Source: Hymenoscyphus infarciens (taxonomy: Eukaryota > Ascomycota > Leotiomycetes > Helotiales > Helotiaceae). Taken from it: a stretch of 64,000 bases of DNA. Location of the stretch: NCBI GenBank assembly GCA_001414345.1, contig LLCB01000054.1, positions 172,873 through 236,872 on the forward strand. The letters run 5' to 3'. The notes under the pieces are model-generated. The model saw only the letters and a list, made by a program, of their open reading frames with translations, had not been told where the DNA came from and did no database searches. This document shows, one piece after another, positions 1-13,083 of the stretch (position 1 is its first letter; every line of letters starts with the position of its first letter). The position numbers and the translations under genes are program-made.

Positions 1-342
1 TTCGACCTTGTTCACAGCCCTTACCCTGCTACCAAATGCTTCCACCCTGAGGTTATCCAAACTTCTCTTTTCAATGATAATCCCACGATGGTTGGACCGA
101 CAGATAAATAACATAATAACATACTTGTACCGGAAGCAATTCCCAACAAATAGATAGACCTCGCCTACCTACCTGGCCTAGCTAGCCGGCATCGGTCTCT
201 GTCTCCTTCTCCGCCTCTGCAAACTTCATCATGTTCCACGACGTATTGGAAACAGGGTGGTCTACCAGGGTCAATGCAGCCAAGTCTGACCATCTACCTA
301 TCTTTCACACCAGATCCTTCACCTCAAGAAGATGCGATGCTT

Positions 343-394
343 CTCCTCATTCGACTCCTCATTCGACTCCTCACTCGACTCCTCACTCGACCCC
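343..394. repeat. 12-bp tandem repeat (CTCCTCATTCGA-like)
   Basis: About four imperfect copies of a 12-bp unit (CTCCTCAYTCGA) follow one another. A second, 6-bp repeat (GGCATT/GGCGTT, about five copies) lies at about 475-505. Both are simple-sequence tracts in apparently non-coding DNA. Confidence 0.75.
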
Positions 395-3205
395 TCTCTC
401 GCCCCTGGTCCTGGTACGTGACAGGAAGTGCAAAAGCATACTACTACGGTGTCTAAAGGGGGATGAACCAGTTGGCATTGGCATTGGCGTTGGCGTTGGC
501 GATGGGGCGGTTGGCAATCGACAAGAAGCAATTACTATAGCAAGACTTGACTTGACTTGACGCCTCCAAAAGGGAGACCCCTCCGAATGGACGACTTCGG
601 TTACCGTGGCTGCTGTTCTGATGGCGGGATAACCAAATGGATACTGGTAACTGGCCGGTTCTATTATTCGGAACTGAACTGCCATCGAACTACCCATCGA
701 ACTACCACTGCTGTCTGTCGCAGGCAGACATGGCGGGAACGTCGTCGGCCGGCAAAGGTCCACCCCTCTCAACTCAAGGTACAGTATGTTACTGTATGTA
801 TGCTGATCACGAATGATGAAGAAATAGAAGTACCCAGTACTGTACCAATCCCAAAAAGGCGAGAAGGGCGAATTTTCCGTCACAATCAACGTGATCGACG
901 GGGGTGTAACTTACAGTAACAATCATATCTGTCTCAGGGAGCAGGCCCAGCCCAGGGACACACGAGGAAGAGAAGAGCACAGAGCAGACCCAGACACCTT
1001 TCATCCGATCTTGCGCATGATTTGGCACGACGAACACGAGGCTCCCGCAACACCCATGTGCATCTCTGTAACTCTGTAACCTCTTACCCAACAGCAACTC
1101 ATTTTACTTTGTACGGACTAGTGTCGTTAGCGGTGGAGGGATCTGGGGGAGAGTATCAAAAACAAAACAACCGGATCACTGCTGCTGGGTGCTTCCCATC
1201 AGGGAGAACAATTCTTCCGTAAAGTGCTATCAGAGGCGGGCGTTCCTTCACATTGGTTTCAAGTCACCACAGTTGTGCAGCCACTGCCACTCAAGTTCTC
1301 AACCACTCTGTTCTGCTCTCTTCCCAGTATCTAACCGAACTCCGAATCTCCTTGGTCCAAGTCAAGTCCCCTCATGTTCACTGAATCCAACCCCTTGGAA
1401 ACCACCGTGGTGTCGTTACTCAACACTCTGGGAGGGAAGAGATAGGGGCATTCCACGCGCGTGCAACCAACGCAAGGCGCCTGCTTTGTGTTCCTCAAGT
1501 TGGATTCCATCAACAGAAACCGGATAAGCGAGTTTCCTGGGGGAACCTTTCCAGAAGCTGTCAATTTTACATCCAACGGAGCATCCGCAGGAAACATTCC
1601 CTTGCAAGCCACCGATGCCGTCTCGTCCATCAGCCCTTGGACCCAATCGCACCAATTACTTTTGCCAAGAAAGGTTTGACACAGTCCTCCACAGGAGAGA
1701 CCTAGTAACGTCAACAGTGGATCGCCAATCATATACCTTCGGGACATTTCCCCCCCCCCCAACGTCTCTCCTGCAGATCGCGCTTATTATGCTGATACTC
1801 CTCCGTGAGTCGTGAGCAAGTACGACCAACAATACCGGGGGATTTGCTGTCGTGCCAGGTGCCAGCGGGGAACAAATTCCGTGACTAACGAGCAACAACA
1901 CAATTGGAGCGCAGTTGAGATCGCTTCTTCACGTTCCGTCAATGTAGTACTCGAGTATCTCTCCATTCTGTGAATCTGGAAGAGCAGTCCAGGGGTCACG
2001 GTAATCGGCAACAACTTCAGCTCAAGGTCACCTTGGAACCCCTCACAGGGGTTCTGACATTTGAGCCATAGGCCGGCCATGGGAACGACGATTTGTTGCA
2101 AGCAGACTTTACGGGGATTCTCCTTGACAACGGGAAGAATGGCCGGGTCCCAGCGCTGATCGACCGCCCGCCCAAACCACCCTGACCACTTCTTGCTCCG
2201 CCCCATCTGGACGTCTAGCCTTGCGAATAACGAGACGCCAAGGAGGGAAGAAGAAGATGAACCATGAGCGACTAGCGGTCCGAGTAAAATTCCAAATGAC
2301 ATCTCTAGAATGACATCTCTGGGAACAATGAAATTGCATTTTCAGGGTGATGACAGTGCATAACATTCGGCAGCAGCCCGTGCTCCAACAACACTCGAGA
2401 ACTAAAATGAGCCGCCTCTCCCATGGGACAACTTTACTCCTTCGTGCCCCAAAGACCCAAGACTTCGTAGAGGTACATAAGTAGGCGCCAACTAACTACA
2501 AAATAACTGCATGAAACTTGGGGTAGACCCATGTCGAAGCCTAGACTTTGAAACATAATTGACGGTTCCCTCTCGGATGTTGATCTATTTATCATCATTC
2601 ATCGGGCTTTAAGTGCATGTGGATATAACCATGAAGAGACTCTCGATCGAGTTAACTCGTTATTGTGGCAATCAATGTCGGACTCTTGGCCTACGTAGCG
2701 CTAGATCAAGTGTGGCATTCATATCCTTTTTGGGGCCTGTGGAGAAATACATGCTAATACTTTCGCTCGTCGAAAGCAGTTCTTCCTCAGATCTAATTGG
2801 ACTGCTTGTTTTCGATTGCCCTCACCAGGACCTTGAGCCAGACGTCAAGGAGCTCCGGTAAGTTGGAGAGAACTTGACCGGGTCATGGTGGTTATGTTTA
2901 TGGAACCGTCCTATCGTGGATTGGTGTCAGTCACCTTGGGTGCCTTTCAGCTCGCTAGTCGCTAGTCGCTAGACGACAGATATATCCACCCCTTCAGCAA
3001 GTGCCTGTGTTTCTCGGAAACCCTCTCACACCAACAATGTCGAGGCTGCCAAATGGTGCGTTCAGACGCACGTTCGTGTGAGGGATCATTGAACTAACCC
3101 GCTGATCAAATCGCAATACTTCCATGTGCACACGGTCCGTCATCCGTTCGGCAGGCTGCATTTCTAAACGGACCCCTGTTCGGCAGAGAATGTTTCCTTC
3201 GGGCA

Positions 3206-3250
3206 TTTAATCGACAATCGACAATCTACAATCTACAATCTACAATCTAC
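3206..3250. repeat. 7-bp tandem repeat (CAATCTA / CAATCGA)
   Basis: A run of about six copies of a 7-bp unit; the first two carry CGA and the later ones CTA. A comparable 7-bp GCTAGTC repeat of three copies is at about 2950-2975. No gene is associated with either. Confidence 0.75.
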
Positions 3251-4346
3251 ACCAGGGCTAGGATAGTAACCCTTCTCAGCTGGTGCTGGGCCACTGCTGG
3301 CTCGAGGGTCCAAAAGGGAATTGCAGTTGCGATACTCCGTACGTTGATCGCCCCGCAGAACTCTTTAGCTCCAGTCCCTCTTGCTGATTCCCGTTGACGA
3401 ATCAGCTTGACGAAACAGCACAATGTAGGTCCTTGTCCCTTCCTATGCACGGTTAGCAGTCCCCTGAAAACAATCTGGTCTGGCGTGACCGGACAATAGT
3501 TGATATGGGATCCTTGTACGCTGAATTGATGACGGACTGCACATGCCACAAAACCTGGCCTCTAACGTCTTTCATTCTTTCTCTCCAGTCGCAATCAACC
3601 TCTACTTTGTATGGTTTGGGACACCTTGGCCCACAAGTCTCATCGTACCTATTACCATAGCTCTCGGATCTTCTATATTCAGCCTTCTCCCCATAGATTC
3701 CCTTCGTTCACTTTCAGGCCAAACCAGGACCAACCCCTTTGCTTGGTTTCTATCCACTCTAACATCTGTGCAATTTGTCGTGGACTTAAGAGCTGAAGTT
3801 CTAATATACTTAACCATCCCCTCTCTCCGCTTCCTTCTGGCTCTCAAAGATTCCAACCTCTACACAACAACTACCTTTGCCCACGTCAAAATCCACATAA
3901 CCCATCACAAGCACGCTGCTGCTCAAGGCTATCATCTACAATATTCTCTCGTTTCAGTTCCCTGAAAGCCTTCAAAGTGGCGTCGTCACTCGCCCTAGGC
4001 CCAGCTAGTTTGGTGCCAAATCCATTTAACAGTACGTTGTGATAGCAGTATTCTCCCACTTGATTACCCTCCCAACGTTTGAGTGTACCTATCTCGGCAG
4101 TGTCAACATGTCATAGTAGGCGACAGATGAGGCCAACGTCTTTCATGACGCAGGCCAGAACACCTTGTCTGCTCCTACTTGATGTATGGTGCTAAACGAG
4201 CGGTATATCTCTGCGTTCTATCACATAAAAAACCAAACATCCTTCCTGCAAAGCAACTTGAATATTACTCAGTTGTTCCCACCCATTTTCTGGCATTTTG
4301 AGATGCTAACAATAGGACAGCTTCTACAAACTACTTTTTCCCGGGA

Positions 4347-5825
4347 ATGTCACTCTCGGCCTCAAGCTACGCAGACCGCTCGGGGGTAGATCTATTCCGG
4401 ACCTCGAGACATGTCGAAGGAACAGGAAGAAGGGACGATCGAGATGTCAACACATTTCGAATCTTGTCCCCTCATATGGGAAGGAACGACCGAGATGTCT
4501 TCCGAACCTCGCTACAAAACGGAGGAAGAAGGAGCGAACAAGACGTTCCAGGTGTTTTTGGGAGGACTAACAACTCCACTCCGCATCTCAGAGAAACGCC
4601 TTTCAGAGACACAAAGATGGCGGACGAAAGAGAACTCCCAGAACGCCAGTCACTCCCATCCATCCGATCAGCAATCCCAGAGCTTCAATCGTCTGTCCCA
4701 CGAGGTGCAGAATCTGATTTCGTGGAATCGAGAAAGGGGTCAAACTCAGAATATGTGGCTTCCTCGCCGCACCCAAAGCGGCAGAGACTTTCTCTGGGAA
4801 GAGAGCGGGATTTTGGAGAACAGTCCACCCCAAGGGGATATGAACCAATTTACCGATCCCAGAGCGCAGCAATCTCACCTACAAACTCCTCCCTCAGCCA
4901 ATGGAATACAATGTCCTCTGCTAGTGACTCTCGGGTGAGATCCAGCCTAAGCAGTCCTCGTGGTTCAACACGGGGGCTTCCAGCTATTCGCACATCGATT
5001 TCCCACAATGAGATGCGAGAACCATATGCCAATATATTTCCTCCATCCGCGCAAGAGGTCCCTGTCCACCAGAATGCTCTTGATCGCCCTCAAGAGTTTT
5101 CTCAGCGCCCGGAAATTCTTCAGATGGAGCGAAGGACATCGTATGCATCAGAAGTAATTCACACTGAACGAAGGACCTCTTATGCACCACCAATTGAGCC
5201 TTTCCCCTCTACTCTATATCAACAACCTGCGATGCCGTATAACTATCACCAACACCAACACCATCCCCGCGGACAATCGTACTCCGGACCCTCTGGATCA
5301 CCATTTTCTCATGACCGAACTCCTTTCTGGAACAACCATCACAATGTCTACCCAGGCTCGAGTTCGAATTATGGTGTTGCGGATCCAGGAAATGAGAACA
5401 AACAACGAAAACGGAGAGGTAACCTCCCAAAGGAGACGACCGATAAACTGCGAACATGGTTTATAGGTCACTTGTCCCATCCCTATCCAACAGAAGATGA
5501 AAAGCAGGAGCTTATGAGGCAAACCGGTTTGCAAATTAGTACGAATCCCTTCTTCAAACCTCACTGGTATCTTGCTAACAATTTGACTGTAGATCAAATC
5601 TCCAATTGGTTCATCAATGCACGCCGGAGACAATTACCTGCCATGATCAACAATGCTCGGGCGGAAAACGACGCAAGAGCTGCTAGAGAAGATCGAATGG
5701 GACCGGTTGAAGGCAACAGTGACTACGATAATGACAAGCGCTCCGAAGCCGACAGCGCATACGATGACGAATATGACAACACGATGAGAAACGGACGGTA
5801 TTCTAATAAGCGTGGGAGTGTATGA
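4347..5825 (+). CDS. TALE-class homeobox transcription factor (two exons)
   Basis: Encodes a nuclear DNA-binding regulator with a single C-terminal homeodomain of the three-amino-acid-loop-extension class. The homeodomain starts near residue 354 with RKRRGNLPKE. It contains the loop signature HPYPTEDEK and ends with the recognition helix WFINARRRQLP. The N-terminal 340 residues are low-complexity, rich in Ser, Arg, Pro and His, and contain repeated RDV-F-RTS and ERRTSYA motifs. The homeodomain becomes normal only if an in-frame 54-bp intron (5539-5592) is removed, giving exons 4347-5538 and 5593-5825 and a 474-residue product reading LQINQISNWF across the junction. An acidic, Asp/Tyr-rich tail follows. 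The start is the first ATG of the open frame; an upstream coding exon cannot be excluded. The target genes cannot be inferred. Confidence 0.9.
   Translation: MSLSASSYADRSGVDLFRTSRHVEGTGRRDDRDVNTFRILSPHMGRNDRDVFRTSLQNGGRRSEQDVPGVFGRTNNSTPHLRETPFRDTKMADERELPERQSLPSIRSAIPELQSSVPRGAESDFVESRKGSNSEYVASSPHPKRQRLSLGRERDFGEQSTPRGYEPIYRSQSAAISPTNSSLSQWNTMSSASDSRVRSSLSSPRGSTRGLPAIRTSISHNEMREPYANIFPPSAQEVPVHQNALDRPQEFSQRPEILQMERRTSYASEVIHTERRTSYAPPIEPFPSTLYQQPAMPYNYHQHQHHPRGQSYSGPSGSPFSHDRTPFWNNHHNVYPGSSSNYGVADPGNENKQRKRRGNLPKETTDKLRTWFIGHLSHPYPTEDEKQELMRQTGLQISTNPFFKPHWYLANNLTVDQISNWFINARRRQLPAMINNARAENDARAAREDRMGPVEGNSDYDNDKRSEADSAYDDEYDNTMRNGRYSNKRGSV
5539..5592 (+). other. In-frame 54-bp intron inside the homeodomain
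   Basis: The donor is GTACGA, the branch point is TTGCTAACA and the acceptor is TGTAG. The 54 bp are divisible by three and contain no stop codon, so an automated gene caller may leave the intron in. Retained, it would insert 18 residues (starting at the third base of codon 398) between homeodomain helices 2 and 3. Removal restores the spacing expected for the family. Confidence 0.9.
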
Positions 5826-8800
5826 TGACTGAAACCCATTTCAGATTCTCAGGTGCCCGATAGGTGTCCGTTTCGTGGGGATCTGGACCACTGCCAGCGA
5901 CACTATTACACATCATCACTCTTGATAGAATTGATAGGCGTCATGCGATATTACGGTCGTTCGAAAGAGTAGCTTTCAAATCCAATACTCTCAGCTGCCG
6001 ACTGCCGACAACTTTCACACAAGCCATTCCTCCCAACCACCACCCCTTCATTCTTGATTGATTTCATGGACTCACGATAATATCATCTAGACTTCATGAT
6101 CCTTGCGCTAGACCAGGGACTTGCTTTTATTGGCAGTTTTCTCTCACTCTCCTACTTGGGTATCAGGAAATTCTGGCGTTCGCCTTCGGAGGTCTTGGGC
6201 AAAATTCATTGTTGGAGTAGTAGATGATTCATTTTCGATACCCGTTTCTTGTACAACTGTACCAAAGAGTCCCTGTAACTATCACTAGGTGTCTACTTTT
6301 TTTAATAATAAAAAAAAATGGCATTCATTCCACCTCTACTTGTTTTAGATTCGATTGGTGAGTGAGTAAAAGAGTACCATCGCTGAGGAAACTTTCAAGA
6401 CCTGAATAATAGAAGACAAATAGGTGTCAAGAGAGGTAAAACATGTCGGCTTCGCCTAGAAAGATACTGGTAGTACAAGTAGTCAAATACAGTAAGTTCG
6501 TGTCAACCTTTTTGACTTTAGTTTCAAGGTTGGACGTCGGTGGACTAAATTAGCTTGATCCCAACAGTGCCCAACATCAACTAGTTTGGTATTTTTCACT
6601 TCTACTTTTTTTAACCTCGAGAGCGATTGGATAAGAGGATTACGAGGTTTACGCCTGACAAGACTATTTTTTTCTTTGTTTGTTGTTTCGTTTTGCGGGA
6701 CAGCATTGAGATGGAATGAAACGGGGCTAAGGCTCGGAAAAGAAGACCATCCCAGAATGTCAAACATGCTTGAATTAGGGGTACGCTGGTTGCTCCTCGC
6801 ATGTGTTTAAACCTACGGTATTAGTCTAGTCAAAGTTCCTCTCGTTCTCGTCTTTTGCTGTTCGACAAAGTGTATCGTGTGTGAGTTCAACCAATGATGT
6901 CCCAGGCGGATAATAGGAAGAAAGGGATCTAAAATTCGCTGAAATATGGCATGAGTAGAGGAAAAAGTGAGCCGGAAATAAGAAAAGGTACCAAGGTACA
7001 TTCATTTAAGCTTCAGCACCCCTGGTGAAAATCACTGGATCAAGTGAGGAGATCTTGGTTCGCTTATCGCGGCTATTGTGGATCGAACCTATAATTGGTG
7101 GGTGTTATTGACAGGGGCTACGATCCTTGTCAGGCGTTTACCGATGATGGTTTTGGGATATATACCAGTAGGTGAGGAGCATTGTTTTGGTGTTGAGTGG
7201 AGGGTGATGGGAAGTAGACTTTTTGGGTGATGGTGGTGTTAAAATACGTGTTGATGTAACGATAATGTCACTGTGTCACATTGAAACTTGACAATTAGTC
7301 ATAGGAGTAACAGCGGGAGTATAAATTGACTAAATTAGTTGATGTCAATGCTGTCACCTGGCAGAGTTGCTCAATTCTGTAGCTATCGAATTTGGGAACC
7401 GTCATACATTGATAAGCTTGATGGAATGTATAGACTGTTCTTGCAATTCACCCTAAAAAGGATAAATGGGCGCTGATTTTATGCTAACCCAAACTCACTT
7501 GAAACCCTCCTTTTGGTGACCAAAGTTTATAGTAACTGTAAAAAAGCCCTCTAACTTTAGACAGGGGTAGTATACTTTTGCGGTGAAGTGACCAAGCAGT
7601 TTGTTGAGTTCATACTGACGTTGCTAAATTGTCAGCTCTTCTTATTAAATTATCAAAGCTCTCCAGCTTTCAAGTCATCATACTTTTTAACACATCATGG
7701 AAAAGTGACCAGTTGTCGACTTCCATTTAATTTCAGCGAATTATCACCCGAGTAATTCAGCTCGTCCGAAGGTACGCAAGCGAAAAAAGAACATGTCGAC
7801 AGAAAGCCCACTTGATGAAATAAATGAAATTGAAACACAAGACATAATGAGAAACGTTTAACATGTCAATACGAAGGAATTAAGACCCCTTTCACCGCCC
7901 GAATACGCTGGTGTTGAAGCCCCAAAAATAATGGCAAAGGTTGGAGTAAATAAATTAATCAGTAAGAAGACGTGGAACAAGTTCCCTGTACTCACACCTA
8001 TGAAATATTAACACCTCCTCACCCAAATACTTTGGTTTTGCTCCCCAAAACAAGAATGACACAGGAATGCACATGAGCAGAAACTTCTACATTCAAGTAT
8101 AGCTTAGAAACAGTTTCAACTCCCAAGTGCAGTAGATCGAGGGTATCCTTTCAACCAAATTACCGAAGAGACAGTTGGAAATTCTGAAATCCCAATAGGT
8201 AAGATCTTACTACTGTCGATATTTTACAGCTGTTGAAACCCTCTTTGTTGCCGACGAAGATGAAAATGTCATGCTTCAGGAAAAAAGAAAGATAAAAAGA
8301 TAATACGAAGTGAGTCTTGCTCATTGTAATTTTTACCATAACTGCTAGTCTGTCCCAACGTACAAAATATTTAAATACTCAATTATATCTCCTCCCATCC
8401 TCACTCAACTAACAAAATTACCCAATAAAACCTCAGGCCTCACTCAAAAACCACACAGTCTTAAAACTTATTTTCTCCGACTACCTCACGTAACTCTATT
8501 CACCAACTTCAATTGTTATAAAATTGTGGGACACTCTTTTCCAACAGCCATTCGTCGGATGAACAGTAAACGCTAGCAAGTTCAATTTCCAACCAACTTA
8601 AAGGATTCAACCCCGTAGAAACGACTTGTCATCAACTCAAAATCGCGAGGCTTACTAGCACCAAGTTGCATTGACGACACTTGGCATACCTCAAAAGCTG
8701 ACGAGCTTATATAGCATGCTTTTCAGCTGTCCTCAACTTTAAACCAAAAGTAGAGAAGCCGCCAACTAACTCGATAGTGAATTCAGTAGAGAATGCGACA

Positions 8801-9680
8801 GCTCAGCTTCTGATAATGAATCATGACTTACTAAGTAAGCTGAAAATAGCCATCTAATAGTTTCAAGAAGACTCCACCTACTGGTGTGTTAAAAGCCTGT
8901 TATTGACTCGATTAGGCTCTGTTAGTACCATATCCAGCTGGCAATCCTCACTTGTGAAAAGTGTCTAAAATTCAGCAACCTTCTCAAAGGTAATCCTCGT
9001 TCTGGAGCGATTTCATCGGGCAATATTTCGTGATGAATCATGTATGAGTCGTCAAGGACGTTAGACTTGGTTTTTCTCTTCGCTCATTCACGAGTTACTC
9101 GTGGTTTACACGCAGCTTACTCAAAATAGCAAAAATCATTTCTCAGCTCACAGCTCACGAATCAAAAACACAACCCACTCATTTTGAAATCATTAAAATT
9201 CGCTCTTGAACGGACATTTTTGCATCCCTCGAAACAAAGTGTGACTATGAAACGACAGTGACTATCAACAAAACTTCTCTTCTCCCTCTCCGGAGGAAAA
9301 AATGGGAAAAAGAAAGAAAGGAGGGAATCCATGAAATAGGAACCCATCGATCGTCAAGTGAACAGAGTCACTACCTGTACGAGTCCAACGTGAAAACCAT
9401 ACCGCCCGGTACAAGGCAGGAGTACTTGAACCACTCCACCAAAAAAACGTTCGTTACTCCCCAGCGCCCCCCAGATATATTAGACAACCAACCCCATTGA
9501 CAGACAAATCATCCTTCCGTGTCATCATGCCAGAATACTCCTAACAAACTCCGTCAAATCCGCCATTCAAGGATCAAAGCACTCATTCCTTGACCGAGAA
9601 CGACAGACGTTATGCAAATCCCCCAAACGCCAGAAAATCGATCGCAATGAATGGTACGCTAAAGACGCGGACAAATAGTT
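5826..9680. other. Intergenic region, no supported gene
   Basis: This stretch of about 3.9 kb separates the 3' ends of the homeobox gene (+) and the kinesin gene (-), which converge on it. Open frames are short and without recognisable motifs. There are A/T runs near 6297-6320 and moderately AT-rich DNA from 7.3 to 9.2 kb, but CA and TG dinucleotides remain common, so it is not a RIP block. The 3' untranslated regions of both genes should fall inside its edges. I see no tRNA or other RNA gene. Confidence 0.5.
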
Positions 9681-12600
9681 TTATGCATCGCCGCTGCTTC
9701 GGCTTTTGCTGCCACTTCGATCATTGACCTTGGTCGATTTCTTCGCCGTGCCGATATGGGTGTTATGAACCTAAAAATGTTAGATTATGATCAAGCTTTA
9801 ATTAGAAGAGAGGGTACTTACCTTGGTAGCGAATTTCAAACTCGTCAACGTTTCTGTCAAATGTGCCTGCATTGGACTCGCCATGACAAACATGAGAGTC
9901 TTGGAATTACCCCCAAGTGAGTATTGGAGCAAGTGGGTCAACTTGGAGTTGCGGTAGGGGATATGGCTGCCCTCCTTGCCTTGTCCCAGGGCCGCGATAA
10001 CGTCGCCCAAGCAGCTCAAACTCTTGTTGATGTTCTGGGTCTCCTTCTTTCTGTCGCCTTCGGCCCCTGATGACTTGAGTCTCTCTGAGCCAGCCAAGTC
10101 GACCAAGTTAAGGGTGCCCTCGGAGGTTTCACCAGTCGTGCTGTTGTGGCCGATAAGCTTGAGCATGAAGACGGAATGAGAACGGGAAGATCGCTCGTTG
10201 GACTTTGTTGCCGCAACCCGTCGGTTAGAGTCTGCCTGCTTGAGAATGAACTCGACGGTATCCACCGAGGTCATGGGGACAGTCTTAATGCCCGTGACAA
10301 TTGTTTGCTTCTTCTGGTCGTCATGGCGAATCTCATGCTTCTTCTTCTCGGAATCTTTGGAGCTGGATAGCAGGTCGTTGATCTCTTCGTTATAAACTTC
10401 AATAAATGATCCCTCCATGGTATACTTCCATCCCTTCTCCTCGAGGTTGCGTGCTGTCTCGTAAATTTGATGTGTGGCGCGAGGAATCATGCCATCAGCC
10501 GACGACATGGTGTGGGTCTTTCCGGATCCAGTTTGACCATATGCGAAGATGGAGACGTTGTAGCCATCGAGTGCACTCTGTACAAGTTGCTGGATCTCGC
10601 CAAAAACTTCTTCGTTGGTGGTGGAAGGTCCAAACATTCGATCGAACGAGAACGCATGCGTCTTCTTGGTAATCGTCCCAAGACTGCTCTTCTCCTCCTT
10701 CCCTATAATTTCAAGCTCCTTAGATTCCTTGTCGGAATCGGGAAACTGAATCTGAGCCACTTCGCCATCTGCGTTGCCGGCTGGTCGGATTCGGGCCATA
10801 ACTCGGATGTTTCCTTTGAGTTCCTGGACCGTGTTGAAAAGGATTCGGCGGATTGTTTCCTCCTTGATTAGTTTCGCTTGACAATCCTCCGCCTTTCGGT
10901 TTGCCTGTTGAAGTCTCTCCTCCATCTCCGCAAAACTGTCGGATTGAGCCTTGCTGCCGGACTCGAGGAAGGAGATCCTAGCACGAAGGCTAGCGAGAGT
11001 ACTTTCCTGCGCCTGGATGGTTTCTGCTGCTTCGGCCGCTCTCTTCTGCATCACTTCTCGAGCTGCTGCAAGACTCGTTTGGGCCTCGCTCTTGAGGAAA
11101 CGTTCCTGGTCCAGGTCCGCTCGAACCGATTGGAGATCGCTCTTCAGATTCTGTATCTCACGATCTTTGTTTTCCAAAACCATGTGTTGATTCTCGTCGC
11201 CCTTTGCAATCTTACCCTCAAGATCCGTTATCAACTGTGCTTGCCGAGTCCGTTCTTCCTCGAGGGTACTCTCGTATTTCTTCTCCAAAGCACGTGTGGC
11301 ATCTTCAAGCTCCAAAGCTGCTCGTCGCTCGACCGCTTGGATCTCGTCACGGTGGGTTCGCGAAGCTCGTTCTGACTCGTCAGTATGATTACGGCGGAGT
11401 TTTTCCAATTCCTTTCGATGTGCTCGTTCGGCATCTTCTGTTGCATTACGGTTGGCTCTCATCTGGTCGTCGAGGTCCGAAGTTGTTGTCTGAAGCTTTC
11501 GTTCAAGTCCTACCGCCTTCTCCCGTAGGAGATCAAGATCAGCATTCAGCATCTTATTTTCTGTAGTTAATTTTGTATTGTTCATGTTGAGATCGAGGAC
11601 TAATCACATGAAGTCAGTAAGAATTCGAAGGGCCAGGTCTCGTGGGTATGCGTACTTTGCGTTGTGTAACCAGATACCATGCGTTCATGATTACTTTGCT
11701 CCTGTGACATTACTTCTTTTGCCTCCTTCATTTGCTTGAACATTGCATCCATGTCGTTCATCCGACTATCAATATCTTCGGGGCCCCATGCTATAAAATC
11801 AGTGTTAGAATATCTTTTGGAACGTGTGTTTTGCTGGAATCGATCCTTTGAAGCTCGGGATGGGGTATGAGGGGTAGCATTCATTCCCCAATTCTTGGTT
11901 GGAACTGGAATCTGTGAAGGCGTCTTGGGATTCAAAGCAACTAAGCTATCCTCAGGCTGCTCAAACAACACAAGTGCTGTCTCGCCGCCTCCTCTCAGAC
12001 TTTGACGTCCATTGCTTAATGAATACCTTGCTGACAACGATGGTCTAGGGGTTGGCTTGACTGCTGTAGTAATCGCTTGATCTTCTTCTGATTGATAACC
12101 ATCGTCATCGCTATCAATTCGGAGCCGTGCCAATGCCGAACTAACAGAGCTATCTGTTGTGTTGCTAACAGAGCGTTGAGACCAATCGGATTCTGAATAT
12201 TGACATGCTTGCAACTCTTTACTTGGGAAAGCTGCGGACGTACCCTTTCGATTTGCATCCCCGTCCATCTGTGTATTTGCTGAGGGAGCGGGTAGAAATT
12301 TCGTCAGGGCCTGCGTGGGTCTTGTGGAAGTCGATTGACTGAATACATTGGTACGACTTGCTGCTGAGGCGGAACGTCCATGCCCAGGGCCAACACTTTT
12401 CGAAAAGTCGGTTCGTGAATTCTTTCTGTTAAGGGAGTTCCCGCGGGAAGAGGAGGGGTTTCGGACGCCGTAATTAGATGAAACGGTATTCTTCTAAAGA
12501 GTTGATTGTTAGCAGAGGAACTTTGAATTACAAAGGTCGAGTTATAGTTCCACTAAAACTCGCTGTTGGGTGTGGGGCTGAATTCTTCATTTGGAAGAAG

Positions 12601-13083
12601 TATGGCTTGGGTAGTAAAGGCTCCCTCTTGGGGTAGCTGGCCTTCATGTTACTAGCATATCCGAAGATATACTAGCATATCCGAAGATATCTCGAATACC
12701 GCGAACAACATTCGCACCAAATTGAAGAGGCCCATAAGTGAGGAGGGTACCGCCGCCGCGTATGTATCGCAAAAACTTTTGGATGATCGGGCTCACAGTT
12801 TGGAAGCTGAAGGTATTTTGGATGAAATGATGCGAACTTACTCTTGCGTTGGCGAGGGAGGTAGCGTGCACGCCGGAAACAGTGGAGGGAACAGGTAGAG
12901 TCCTAGGTAGTTGTGATGAAGCAGGTTCTCCAGCTCTCTCGGCCAATGTCTTGCGTTTGGGTTCTGGTTCAGGATCTGCAATCTCCCCGTCAGTCCCACG
13001 CCCGTTTTTGTTACCATTGCGACTGTCTGCGAAGACTTACAGGAACCCATTCGATGTTTGGAGGAGGTGCTCGGTGGAGGCAT
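9681..13083 (-). CDS. klpA: C-terminal-motor kinesin-14 (Kar3/KlpA type), five exons
   Basis: Minus-end-directed microtubule motor acting in the mitotic spindle. Joined exons (13041-13083, 12842-12975, 11656-12493, 9822-11599, 9681-9770) total 2883 nt, giving 960 residues. The N-terminal 340 residues are Ser/Thr-rich and basic, the usual microtubule-binding tail. Residues about 345-595 form a long coiled coil, and the neck GNIRVMARIRP starts near 601. The motor domain has the P-loop AYGQTGSGKTHTM (near 692), switch I NERSSRSHS and switch II LVDLAGSE, and the protein ends with VHNTHIGTAKK and a basic tail typical of fungal KlpA proteins. The start MPPPSTSSKHRMGS is supported by a canonical first intron that joins it to PEPEPKRKTLAERAGEPA. 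The 348-bp second intron is long for this genome and holds a small tandem duplication. The next gene upstream is divergently transcribed 1.3 kb away. Confidence 0.95.
12650..12690. repeat. 20-bp tandem duplication within a kinesin intron
   Basis: Two perfect copies of a 20-bp unit containing CATATCCGAAGATAT lie side by side inside the long second intron of the kinesin gene. The unit includes an inverted repeat (ATATC...GATAT). It looks like a small local duplication with no evident function. Confidence 0.8.

Larger units (their letters stand above)
1..4346. other. Upstream intergenic region, no supported gene
   Basis: I see no convincing gene in this 4.3-kb stretch. The open frames are short, overlap on both strands, and show no recognisable domain. 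It contains several simple repeats: a 12-bp unit around 343-394, a 6-bp GGC(A/G)TT unit around 475-505, a run of C near 1749-1760, a 7-bp GCTAGTC unit near 2950-2975 and a 7-bp CAATCTA unit near 3206-3250. Much of it may be promoter and long 5' leader of the homeobox gene that follows, since fungal regulator genes often have long upstream regions; that is inference. Confidence 0.5.

Noticed and set aside
3543..3965. 140-residue open frame on the plus strand
   Set aside because: No domain, and an overlapping frame of similar quality on the other strand. It lies in a region of simple repeats and is probably a chance frame upstream of the homeobox gene.
7000..7110. Possible tRNA (GGTTCGATCC on the minus strand near 7080)
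   Set aside because: The T-loop-like word has no pairing stem, and no acceptor stem or D-arm could be found around it.
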